Positions 7,365 to 13,861 of a stretch of DNA of 19,961 nucleotides are shown one piece after another (within the stretch, counting starts at the first letter, position 1; each line of letters opens with the position of its first letter). The stretch is taken from assembly GCA_023428645.1 (NCBI GenBank), contig JAEYXD010000212.1, positions 1-19,961 of the forward strand. Direction: 5' to 3'. The notes beneath the pieces were generated by a model that saw only the letters and a list, made by a program, of their open reading frames with translations, was not told the DNA's origin and did not search any database. The position numbers were made by a program, and so were the translations under genes. Origin of the DNA: Pseudomonadota bacterium (GTDB taxonomy: Bacteria; Pseudomonadota; Gammaproteobacteria; Steroidobacterales; Steroidobacteraceae).

Positions 7365-8831
7365 TCAGAGGTGAGCGGCTTCGCTATCCTGAATCTTCTC
7401 GGCGCGGGCACGCGCCTGCGTCGCCGCGCTGATCGGCGGCTCTGGGAGCACGCGATACATCGCCGGCCGCACATCGACCTCGACGCGAAATGGCGCCGTT
7501 CCGCTTTCGCGAAACCATAGCAATGCCTGACCCGGCTCGAGCGGCTCGTCGCTGGCCGGAGTGGCCGTGACATCCGGAATGAAGTTCAGCGTGCCTGGCG
7601 CGTCGCCGAGCGCCACGACGAGCGCCACTGACTCCAGCGTCACGCACGGCAGCACCTGGGGGCGCGCGCTGACGTAGATGATGCTCATCGCCTTGACGCG
7701 CGCGCAGCGCGCTGCGCTCGCGGCGTTCAAAATCTCCTCCGCCTGATCGAGCACGACGACGTGGGGCCGGCCAGTATGCGCTTGCGATGCGGCCAGCTGG
7801 TCGATCAGCTGCTCCACGAAGATCGCCCGCGCCGGCATTCGCATCGCGACCAGATTCACGACGACGCTCTGCGTCGGCTGGGCAAGATGCGCGAGGATGT
7901 CGGCATGCTTCGGCACGTGATGCTCGTCGCCGCAGGTCGTCAGGCGCTCGAAGTGCTCGCGCGCGGCCCGCTGCGCATAGCTGCCGACGATGCAGCACTG
8001 GTAGCGCTGCATCAGGTACTGACTCAGCAGGTTGTTGCACAGCACGGCCTTGCCGCTGGCGCTGGGACCAGCGAGCAAGATCGAGCAAGCGGCCGGTGGC
8101 ACGCTCACCCCGTGATGTGCGCCGCGCGTGCCGATCACGATGCGGCGCCGCGTCGGCGCGCCGATCAGATCCGTATCCAGCAGCTCGCTCGCGAGCTCGA
8201 CGAAGCCATCCGCGTGACTTGCCCGCGTGACGCGGTCGGCGGCGCGCTTCAGCGGCCCGCTGGCGTTCGCCACGGCGACGCCGTGCTCCGCCAGCTCGAA
8301 CAGTGCGATGTCGTTGTCCGCATCGCCCACGGCGACGAGATTGTGCGCCGACAGGCCGAGCTCGTTGAGCACGTGCTCGATACCGCTCGCCTTGCTGACA
8401 CCTGTGGGCAGCGCGGCGACCGTCGTGCCGTTGTCGAGCAAATGACAATCCAGTCCCAGGCGCTGCACGATGGCCGCCAGCATGTCGCGGTACTCGCTGC
8501 TCGTCGTGACGGCCACGCTGCCGACCGACAAAGGCTCCACCTGACGACGCCGCAACTCATGCACGAGCATCTCGGACGGCGCGGGCGCCAGAATCTGTGA
8601 TTCGCGCGCGGCGGGATGATGAACGACGGCGCCGTTCTCGGCGACGAGGTAGTCGAACAAGCTCGCCTGTGGAAACACGTCCAGCACGTCGCGCAGCTCG
8701 CGCGAGGTCACGAGAATGAGTTTCCGCCCCGACGCGGCGAGCGCGCGCAGCATCGAGATGCTGCGCGCATCGCAGCGGCCGTGGCGCGCAAGCGTGCCGT
8801 CAAACCCGGTGGCCAGGACGACGTAGCGCAT
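7365..8831 (-). CDS. HAD-IIB-like / HerA-like ATPase two-domain protein with lost catalytic residues
   Basis: A 488-residue protein. Residues 1-225 look like a Cof-type HAD phosphatase: GFDGTL at 9-14, VTSRE (T42), VSKASG (K147) and GDADND (169-174). Residues 226-450 look like the HerA/DUF87-type P-loop ATPase that follows such HAD domains in a known two-domain family. Position 9 is Gly where HAD enzymes have the nucleophilic Asp. The Walker A reads GPSASGKA (255-262), with Ala in place of the Mg-binding Ser/Thr. The Walker B reads VVVLDQAEE, with Gln363 where Glu is usual. The C-terminus also seems shorter than relatives I recall. The ATG at 8831 follows GAGGTG at six bases; the frame runs open to 9707 but that extension overlaps the next gene. 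Likely a pseudoenzyme with a binding or regulatory role. Confidence 0.8.
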   Translation of the reverse strand: MRYVVLATGFDGTLARHGRCDARSISMLRALAASGRKLILVTSRELRDVLDVFPQASLFDYLVAENGAVVHHPAARESQILAPAPSEMLVHELRRRQVEPLSVGSVAVTTSSEYRDMLAAIVQRLGLDCHLLDNGTTVAALPTGVSKASGIEHVLNELGLSAHNLVAVGDADNDIALFELAEHGVAVANASGPLKRAADRVTRASHADGFVELASELLDTDLIGAPTRRRIVIGTRGAHHGVSVPPAACSILLAGPSASGKAVLCNNLLSQYLMQRYQCCIVGSYAQRAAREHFERLTTCGDEHHVPKHADILAHLAQPTQSVVVNLVAMRMPARAIFVEQLIDQLAASQAHTGRPHVVVLDQAEEILNAASAARCARVKAMSIIYVSARPQVLPCVTLESVALVVALGDAPGTLNFIPDVTATPASDEPLEPGQALLWFRESGTAPFRVEVDVRPAMYRVLPEPPISAATQARARAEKIQDSEAAHL

Positions 8832-8913
8832 CACGCGCACCTCGTTCGCGGGTCGATTCGAACTTTCTTCCCACAACCATCTCGCTGATCCATTGCCGAC
8901 TCGCGTTATGTTC

Positions 8914-8929
8914 AGCAAGTTTTGGGCCG
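8914..8929 (-). promoter_or_regulatory. Candidate sigma-54 (-24/-12) promoter for the HAD/ATPase gene
   Basis: The minus strand reads CGGCCCAAAACTTGCT. GG and GC are 10 bases apart, the -12 element TTGCT is perfect, and there are two mismatches in the -24 element (C for T, C for A). The predicted start near 8903 gives a leader of about 70 bases before the ATG at 8831. It lies in the 152-base gap after the glycosyltransferase gene, which holds no other recognisable feature. Confidence 0.5.
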
Positions 8930-8983
8930 TCGCCGTCAGACGAGCATTCCGCGGGTTTCGGCGCGATGCACATGGCGGCGATG

Positions 8984-10264
8984 CTATGCGAGTGTTGCCG
9001 CGGTGTCCGTCTGCAAGGCGTCGTACGCCGCGAGCAGACGCGGAACCTCGTGCTCCCAAGCGAGCACATTGCGGACACGTTCGCGGCCCGTCGCCCCCAT
9101 CCGTTGCCGCAGGGGCGCATCGTCGAGCAGCGTCAGCATCTTCCGTGCGAGATCGATGGGATCGTTTCGGATCGCGTACAGCGAGGCATCCTGCGCGGAA
9201 ACACGACCCTCGGTGAGATCGTACTGAACGATCGGCTTGCCGAGCGCCATGTACTCCATGATCTTGTTCATCGTCGACTTGTCGTTCATGTCGTTCGCGA
9301 TATCCGGATTCACGCAGATATCGGCCGTATTGAGCATCGCCAGGAGTTCGGCGTCGGGGACGCGACCGGTGAACGTCACGTACTCGTCCACGTTCAATCG
9401 CTTTGCGAGCGCCTTGGCTTCGTCGAGCGACGTGCCGCCGCCGACGAGCCCAAAATGGATGTCGCGCCGGCCGACCGTGTGCACGATGTGGTGGACGGCG
9501 GTCAGCAGCCCGTCGATGCCTTCCTGCCGTCCCATGACCCCCACGTAACCGACGAGATACGTCCGGCCGCGCTTCAATGCCGGCTGGGGGGGAAGCATCT
9601 TGAGGCGGCTCAGATCGGGACCGCTGCGGACGACGAACACTCTCTCGGGCGCGACGCCGCCGCGTTCGATGGCGATCCGCTTGTACGAATCGTTCGTCGC
9701 GATGCAAACATCGGCGGTCTTGAACGTCCAGCGTTCGAGCGCCAGCAGCAACTTGTAAAAGAAATCCCGGCGGCCGAATTTTGCGATGTACAGCTCGGGA
9801 TTGATGTCGTGGTGATCGAAAAGGAACTTCTTACCAAAGATTTTGTAGAACCCGCCAATGAGGAAGATCGTGTCCGGCGGATTGCAGGCGTGAATGACGT
9901 CGAAGCCGCGCCCGAGGAAGGCCACTTTCAGCGACAAGAAGAACTCTGCGAGCAGCGCCCAGGTGTATTCGGCGAGATAGCCGAGCGCCCCGCTTGCCTC
10001 GAAGGGCTGCGCATGGCGATAGATCTCGATCCCATCCAGCACCTCGTAGCTCCGTTCACACCCCGGCCCCTTGGGACAGATGATGGAGACCGTATAGCCG
10101 GCCGCATGCAACGTCCGCGCTTCCTGCCAGACCCGTCGATCGAACGGGCACGGCAGATTCTCGACGATGATGAGCACCCGGTTGCGCGAGCGCGACTTGC
10201 CGGTCGCGATCAGGTCTCCCACGTTCGTGGCTGCCGCGCCGTCGCCAGAGGAAGATCCGATCAC
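8984..10264 (-). CDS. Family 4 glycosyltransferase (GT-B fold)
   Basis: A 426-residue retaining GT-B glycosyltransferase. The N-terminal Rossmann half opens with NRVLIIVENLPCPFDRRVWQ and has the acceptor-side HACNPPDTIFL segment. The C-terminal donor half has LVGYVGVMGRQEGIDGLL, GLVGGG, and the MNDKSTMNKIMEYMALGKPI block (about 326-345) that carries the conserved EX7E-type acidic region. Such enzymes are cytoplasmic or peripheral and build lipid-linked repeat units. The frame is open to 10885, but translation most likely starts at GTG 10264, which overlaps the dehydrogenase stop (GTGA) and has GGGGAG eight bases upstream. The overlap indicates translational coupling with the nucleotide-sugar dehydrogenase. 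That enzyme may supply a uronic-acid donor for this or a neighbouring transferase; the sugar specificity is unknown. Confidence 0.9.
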   Translation of the reverse strand: MIGSSSGDGAAATNVGDLIATGKSRSRNRVLIIVENLPCPFDRRVWQEARTLHAAGYTVSIICPKGPGCERSYEVLDGIEIYRHAQPFEASGALGYLAEYTWALLAEFFLSLKVAFLGRGFDVIHACNPPDTIFLIGGFYKIFGKKFLFDHHDINPELYIAKFGRRDFFYKLLLALERWTFKTADVCIATNDSYKRIAIERGGVAPERVFVVRSGPDLSRLKMLPPQPALKRGRTYLVGYVGVMGRQEGIDGLLTAVHHIVHTVGRRDIHFGLVGGGTSLDEAKALAKRLNVDEYVTFTGRVPDAELLAMLNTADICVNPDIANDMNDKSTMNKIMEYMALGKPIVQYDLTEGRVSAQDASLYAIRNDPIDLARKMLTLLDDAPLRQRMGATGRERVRNVLAWEHEVPRLLAAYDALQTDTAATLA

Positions 10265-11676
10265 CAGCACACTCCCCGGTAAACGGCCTGCCCCGCGCGG
10301 CGCTCCGGCAGGCGCGCGAGATCCAGCACGATCTGGTCCGGCCGCGCGCGCGCGATCGCGCTCAACACTTCCGGCGACTTCATCGCGACGACGAGTACGT
10401 CCGAGCGCTCGACGAGCTTGTTGATGTCGGCCGTCATCAGCGACGAAATGTGCGGAATACTCTCTTCGATGAAACGGCGATTCGCCCCGACGAGGCGCGC
10501 GATGTTCACGGAAGGATCGTAGATGCAGACGTCGAGCCCCTTGCCGATGAAGCACTCGACCATCGAAACGAGCGGGCTTTCGCGCAAATCGTCCGTCCCG
10601 GCCTTGAAGCTCAGGCCGACGAAGCCGACGCTGCGTTTGCCGGCTTCGAGCACCTGCGAGATGGCGTGATCGACGTGCACGCGGTTGCTCGTCATGACGT
10701 TCGCCAGCATGGGCAGCTCGACGTCGTTCGTCTTCGCCATGTAGAGCAGCGCCTTGAGGTCCTTCGGCAGGCAGGAACCGCCGAACGCGAAGCCCGGGCG
10801 CAGATAGGCCGGCGAGATGTTCAGCTGTCGGTCCATGCACAAGAGCTTCATCACCTCGTGCGGGTCGACGTTCGCCGACTGGCACACACGGCCGATCTCG
10901 TTCGCAAACGTCACCTTGACCGCATGGAAGGCGTTGCAGGCGTACTTCAGCGTTTCGGCGGTGCGAATCGAGGTGCGGATCATTTCACACGGCAAGTGGC
11001 CGAAGATCGCGCGTAATTCCTCCATCGCATAGTCGTCGTCGGTGCCCACGATCGTGAATGGCGGATTGTCGTAGTCGCTGATCGAGGTGCCTTCGCGCAG
11101 GAATTCCGGCTGGAAGCACAAGCTGAAATCGACGCCGGCTTTCAGGCCCGAGACCGATTCGATCGTGGGCTTGATGATTTCCTCGATCGTGCCCGGCTTC
11201 ACCGTCGAGCGGATGACGATGAGATGGCGGGTGGGCTTTTCCGGCAGCACCTTGCCGATCTCTTCCGCGAGCCGAAGCATCGCTCCCAGGTCCTGATTGC
11301 CATTCGACCGTGGCGGCGTGCCCACGCAGACGAACGACACGTCCGTGGAAAGAATGGCGGTGCGCAGCGAGTCCGTGACGGTGACGCTGCCGCCGTTCAC
11401 GACGGCGCGCATCAGTTCCTGCATGCCTTCCTCGATGATCGGCGAGCGGCCCGCGCGCACGAGTTCGAGCTTCGTTGGATCGATGTCGACGCCGACGACC
11501 TCGTGACCGTCCCGCGCCAGACATGCCAGCGACACCGCCCCGACGTATCCCAGACCGAAGATGCTGATGGAACGCTGTGCAGTGGCTGGAACGATCGCGC
11601 TCTCGGCATCCTGATCGATCCAAGCATCTCGTCCGTATTGCTTGTTGAGTCTGAGGGCGTCTAGTTGCAGCGACAT
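10261..11676 (-). CDS. UDP-glucose/GDP-mannose dehydrogenase family protein, AlgD-like
   Basis: A 471-residue NAD-dependent four-electron dehydrogenase that oxidises a nucleotide sugar to a uronic acid. An N-terminal Rossmann motif (FGLGYVG, about 40-46), the catalytic lysine region (HAVKVTFANEIG, near K254) and the catalytic cysteine block (FAFGGSCLPKDL, C302) are visible. The C-terminal domain carries GLSFKAGTDDLRESPLV. Several blocks, including RPGFAFGGSC and the terminal CW, resemble GDP-mannose 6-dehydrogenase (AlgD) more than typical UDP-glucose dehydrogenases; this is from memory, so the substrate is tentative. The ATG at 11676 is chosen because CGGAG lies five bases upstream; TTG at 11700 is also in frame. 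About 36 residues precede the Rossmann fold, more than in AlgD. First gene of its operon, with a sigma-54 promoter about 50 bases upstream. Confidence 0.9.
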   Translation of the reverse strand: MSLQLDALRLNKQYGRDAWIDQDAESAIVPATAQRSISIFGLGYVGAVSLACLARDGHEVVGVDIDPTKLELVRAGRSPIIEEGMQELMRAVVNGGSVTVTDSLRTAILSTDVSFVCVGTPPRSNGNQDLGAMLRLAEEIGKVLPEKPTRHLIVIRSTVKPGTIEEIIKPTIESVSGLKAGVDFSLCFQPEFLREGTSISDYDNPPFTIVGTDDDYAMEELRAIFGHLPCEMIRTSIRTAETLKYACNAFHAVKVTFANEIGRVCQSANVDPHEVMKLLCMDRQLNISPAYLRPGFAFGGSCLPKDLKALLYMAKTNDVELPMLANVMTSNRVHVDHAISQVLEAGKRSVGFVGLSFKAGTDDLRESPLVSMVECFIGKGLDVCIYDPSVNIARLVGANRRFIEESIPHISSLMTADINKLVERSDVLVVAMKSPEVLSAIARARPDQIVLDLARLPERRAGQAVYRGVCW

Positions 11677-11689
11677 GAGCACTCCGAGT

Positions 11690-11808
11690 TCGTTCGCCAA
11701 AACATTTCTTCGAACGAAAGAAGGGCAAGTTCTATGCCACGACTTTTCGTCGGAGAAACACAGTTCGTTTATTGGTCAACGCAAGCGAACGAGACACGTG
11801 CTTCGTTC
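11690..11808. repeat. Clustered GAACGA / TCGTTC half-sites, possible activator binding region
   Basis: Four exact copies of GAACGA or its complement occur at 11690-11695, 11712-11717, 11787-11792 and 11803-11808. The last two form an inverted repeat around a central CACGTG. They lie 45-70 bases upstream of the sigma-54 -24 element, a plausible enhancer position. Near matches (GTTCGTTT at 11763-11770) add to the cluster. Their role as an enhancer is inferred. Confidence 0.35.
11724..11739 (-). promoter_or_regulatory. Sigma-54 (-24/-12) promoter for the dehydrogenase operon
   Basis: The minus strand reads TGGCATAGAACTTGCC. It fits TGGCAYRN4TTGC exactly, with only the final W position off. GG and GC are 10 bases apart. 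The predicted start near 11713 leaves a leader of about 37 bases before the ATG at 11676. The divergent gene on the other side of this gap encodes a sigma-54 activator, which makes a functional promoter very likely. Confidence 0.8.
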
Positions 11809-11871
11809 CATCGCGCGTTGCATTGCTCACGATGTCGAAATGCACCTACAAACAAATCGTTTTTCGTCGGA
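11744..11871. repeat. Direct repeat TTTTCGTCGGA in the divergent intergenic region
   Basis: An identical 11-base sequence occurs at 11744-11754 and 11861-11871, 117 bases apart, about 11 helical turns. The first copy abuts the sigma-54 -24 element; the second lies about 100 bases before the activator gene. Together with the half-site cluster and promoter, these are the only structures recognised in the 297-base gap at 11677-11973. Function is unknown. Confidence 0.35.
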
Positions 11872-11973
11872 ATTTTTTCCAGCTGAAAATAAGTTCTTAC
11901 AACGGAACTCTTGAGGCGGTTGAACTATTTTCACCTCATCGCACGGGTCGTCTAAATTCTTGGGGATCACAAC

Positions 11974-13026
11974 GTGACCATCGCAGAACACGAAAGGGGT
12001 CTCGGCAATCTGCTCGGCGCCTCACCGGCAATGCGCCAGCTATTTACGCTCATTCAACGCGTCGCACCGACCGAAGCGACGGTGATGATCATGGGTGAAA
12101 GCGGTGTCGGCAAAGAACTCGTCACCGAGTGCATTCACCTGCTGAGCCACCGCGCGCAAGGCCCGTTCGTCGCGATCAATTGCGGGTCCATCCCCGCATC
12201 GCTTATCGAGGCAGAGCTGTTCGGCTACGAGAAGGGAAGTTTTACAGGCGCTTCGCGCTCGCACGCAGGCGTCTTCGAGCGCGCGACCGGCGGCACGCTG
12301 CTGCTCGATGAAGTCACGGAAATGCCCATGGAAATGCAGACGCGCCTGCTGCGCGTGCTGGAGACGGGCCGCTTCTATCGGGTCGGCGGTACGCACGAGA
12401 TCAAGACGGACGTGCGCGTCGTCGCCGCGACGAATCGCAACATCATGGAAGCGACGGCGAACAAGCAGTTCCGGGAGGACTTGATGTATCGCCTCGCGGT
12501 GTTCCCGTTGCAGGTGCCGGCGCTGCGCGAGCGTATCGGCGACGTGCCGCTGCTCGCCGAGCATTTTCTCGCTTCGCTCAACAAGGCGGCCGGAACGAAC
12601 AAGCGCTTTGCGCCGGCGTTCATCGAAGCGTTGTGCAATTCGCGGTGGAGCGGCAACGTTCGGGAATTGAAGAACACGCTCGAGCGCAGCTTCATCCTTG
12701 CCGACGAAGTGCTGGATGTCGCGTTGCCGGTCACGATTCAACCGTTCGCGGCGGAAACCGTCGCCCCGGCGCGTCCGCCGGGGCTGCACATCCCGCTCGG
12801 CTCGCGCCTCGACGAAGCGGAGCGCTGCTTGATCGAGAACACGTTGGAATTTTGCCAAGGCGATAAACGCCGGGCCGCGAGCGTGCTCGGCTGCAGCTTG
12901 AAGACGCTCTATAACAAGCTGAACAGTTACGCGCGCGCCGAAGAAGAGGAACGGACGAAATTGACGTTCGTCCCGACGGCGCTTACCCCGGCGGCAGCGA
13001 CAGGAGCGGGTTCGCAACCGTTTTGA
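11974..13026 (+). CDS. Sigma-54-dependent transcriptional activator, AAA+ plus Fis-type HTH, no sensor domain
   Basis: A 350-residue bacterial enhancer-binding protein. The AAA+ domain begins almost at once: LLGASPAM (about 13-20), Walker A GESGVGKE (41-48), the sigma-54 contact loop GSFTGA (88-93; Ser instead of the commoner Ala), Walker B GGTLLLDEV (106-114) and the arginine-finger region REDLMYRLAVFP. A Fis-type helix-turn-helix closes the protein (LGCSLKTLYNKLNSYA, about 304-319). No receiver, GAF or PAS domain precedes the AAA+ core, so it resembles PspF in architecture and must be controlled by a partner, by its own expression or by a ligand of the core. The GTG at 11974 has GGGGAT seven bases upstream. 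Divergent from the dehydrogenase operon, whose promoter is sigma-54 type, so local control of polysaccharide genes is likely. Confidence 0.92.
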   Translation: MTIAEHERGLGNLLGASPAMRQLFTLIQRVAPTEATVMIMGESGVGKELVTECIHLLSHRAQGPFVAINCGSIPASLIEAELFGYEKGSFTGASRSHAGVFERATGGTLLLDEVTEMPMEMQTRLLRVLETGRFYRVGGTHEIKTDVRVVAATNRNIMEATANKQFREDLMYRLAVFPLQVPALRERIGDVPLLAEHFLASLNKAAGTNKRFAPAFIEALCNSRWSGNVRELKNTLERSFILADEVLDVALPVTIQPFAAETVAPARPPGLHIPLGSRLDEAERCLIENTLEFCQGDKRRAASVLGCSLKTLYNKLNSYARAEEEERTKLTFVPTALTPAAATGAGSQPF

Positions 13027-13038
13027 GCCGCCAGGTAC

Positions 13039-13067
13039 ATCGCTGACGGCGATTTGCCGTCAGCGAT
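13039..13067 (+). terminator. Strong hairpin after the sigma-54 activator gene
   Basis: A perfect 12-bp stem (ATCGCTGACGGC and its complement) with loop GATTT starts 12 bases after the activator stop codon. No T-tract follows, so it is a possible terminator or insulator rather than a textbook intrinsic one. It separates the activator from the SOS cassette. Confidence 0.5.
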
Positions 13068-13087
13068 CGATTCAGCCATTCCCTCGC

Positions 13088-13116
13088 TTGCCCGGTTCGG
13101 CGAAGGCTCATAGACT
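13088..13116 (+). promoter_or_regulatory. Candidate sigma-70 promoter of the lexA cassette
   Basis: TTGCCC (13088-13093) and TAGACT (13111-13116) are separated by 17 bases, each matching four of six consensus positions. The predicted start near 13123 falls inside the dyad at 13118-13139, so bound repressor would block initiation. The element quality alone is modest; the operator placement supports it. Confidence 0.35.
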
Positions 13117-13117
13117 C

Positions 13118-13139
13118 ATACCATACATTTGTATGGTAT
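13118..13139. promoter_or_regulatory. Perfect dyad operator upstream of lexA (putative LexA box)
   Basis: Two perfect 10-base arms around a TT spacer form a 22-base dyad with core CCATACA-TT-TGTATGG. It ends 11 bases before the lexA start codon. LexA-type repressors autoregulate and the cassette downstream is an SOS module, so this is very likely its operator. The core is unlike the E. coli CTGT-N8-ACAG box. Confidence 0.75.
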
Positions 13140-13150
13140 CTCTCTGAGCC

Positions 13151-13846
13151 ATGCCTCCCCATTCTGCTTCGCTCAGTCCTAAGCAATTGGCAGTGTTGAA
13201 GTTTATTCAGCGCTTCAACGCCGAGCGCGGGTTCCCGCCGACGCGGGGCGAGATCGCGGATGGTCTGGCGCTGAAGAATCGACAGGGTATCGATCAGCAT
13301 CTGCGCGCCTTGCAAACCAAAGGCGCCATCGAGCTGATCCCGGGTATTTCGCGTGGCATCCGCTTGCGCGAAGAGCAAGTGACGGCGGCGGGAGGCGATC
13401 AGCAAACAGCCGCGAGCTTCCGAGCCGCAGGCTTCGATGTCTCGAGCGAGCGTAAGGGCCTGCCGCTGCTCGGGCGCATTGCGGCCGGTTCGCCGATGCT
13501 GGCGACGGGAAACATCGAGGATCACATCGATGTGGATGCAGCGTTGTTCCGGCCGCGTGCGGATTTCATCCTGCGCGTGCGTGGCGACAGCATGAAGGAC
13601 GCGGACATCCTGGATGAGGACCTGCTCGCCGTGCATCGCACGAGCGAAGCGCGCAATGGACAGATCGTCGTCGCTCGCATCGATGATGAGGCAACGGTGA
13701 AGTACTTCCGACGCGATGGGCATCGCGTTCGTCTCGAGCCCGCCAATCCCGCGTATCGCCCCATCGAGATCGACCTGAGACAGCAAGCGTTCACGATCGA
13801 GGGATTGGCCGTGGGGCTCATTCGTACCGGGATGAAGAAGCGTTGA
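13151..13846 (+). CDS. lexA: LexA family SOS repressor (LexA2-like)
   Basis: A 231-residue repressor. The N-terminal winged helix-turn-helix (about 8-72, LSPKQLAVLKFIQ ... PPTRGEIADGLALKNRQGIDQHL) is joined by a linker to an S24 peptidase domain. The self-cleavage site is the Ala112-Gly113 pair in LLGRIAAGSP. The catalytic dyad is Ser147 (RGDSM) and Lys184 (ATVKYF). All residues needed for RecA-stimulated autocleavage are therefore present. It lies 11 bases after a perfect dyad operator and heads the imuA-imuB-dnaE2 cassette, an arrangement known in many proteobacteria where the cassette repressor is a second LexA. Whether another lexA exists elsewhere in this genome cannot be seen. The ribosome-binding site is weak (GAG seven bases before the ATG). 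Role: represses the cassette until DNA damage. Confidence 0.92.
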   Translation: MPPHSASLSPKQLAVLKFIQRFNAERGFPPTRGEIADGLALKNRQGIDQHLRALQTKGAIELIPGISRGIRLREEQVTAAGGDQQTAASFRAAGFDVSSERKGLPLLGRIAAGSPMLATGNIEDHIDVDAALFRPRADFILRVRGDSMKDADILDEDLLAVHRTSEARNGQIVVARIDDEATVKYFRRDGHRVRLEPANPAYRPIEIDLRQQAFTIEGLAVGLIRTGMKKR

Positions 13847-13861
13847 ACGCGATGCGACGTG

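Noticed and set aside
8832..9707. In-frame upstream extension of the HAD/ATPase gene
   Set aside because: It lies antisense-frame within the glycosyltransferase gene, has arginine-rich shadow composition, and the start at 8831 has a clear ribosome-binding site and begins the HAD fold.
10265..10885. N-terminal extension of the family 4 glycosyltransferase
   Set aside because: It overlaps the dehydrogenase gene in another frame and has low-complexity arginine-rich composition; GTG 10264 has a ribosome-binding site and coupled overlap.
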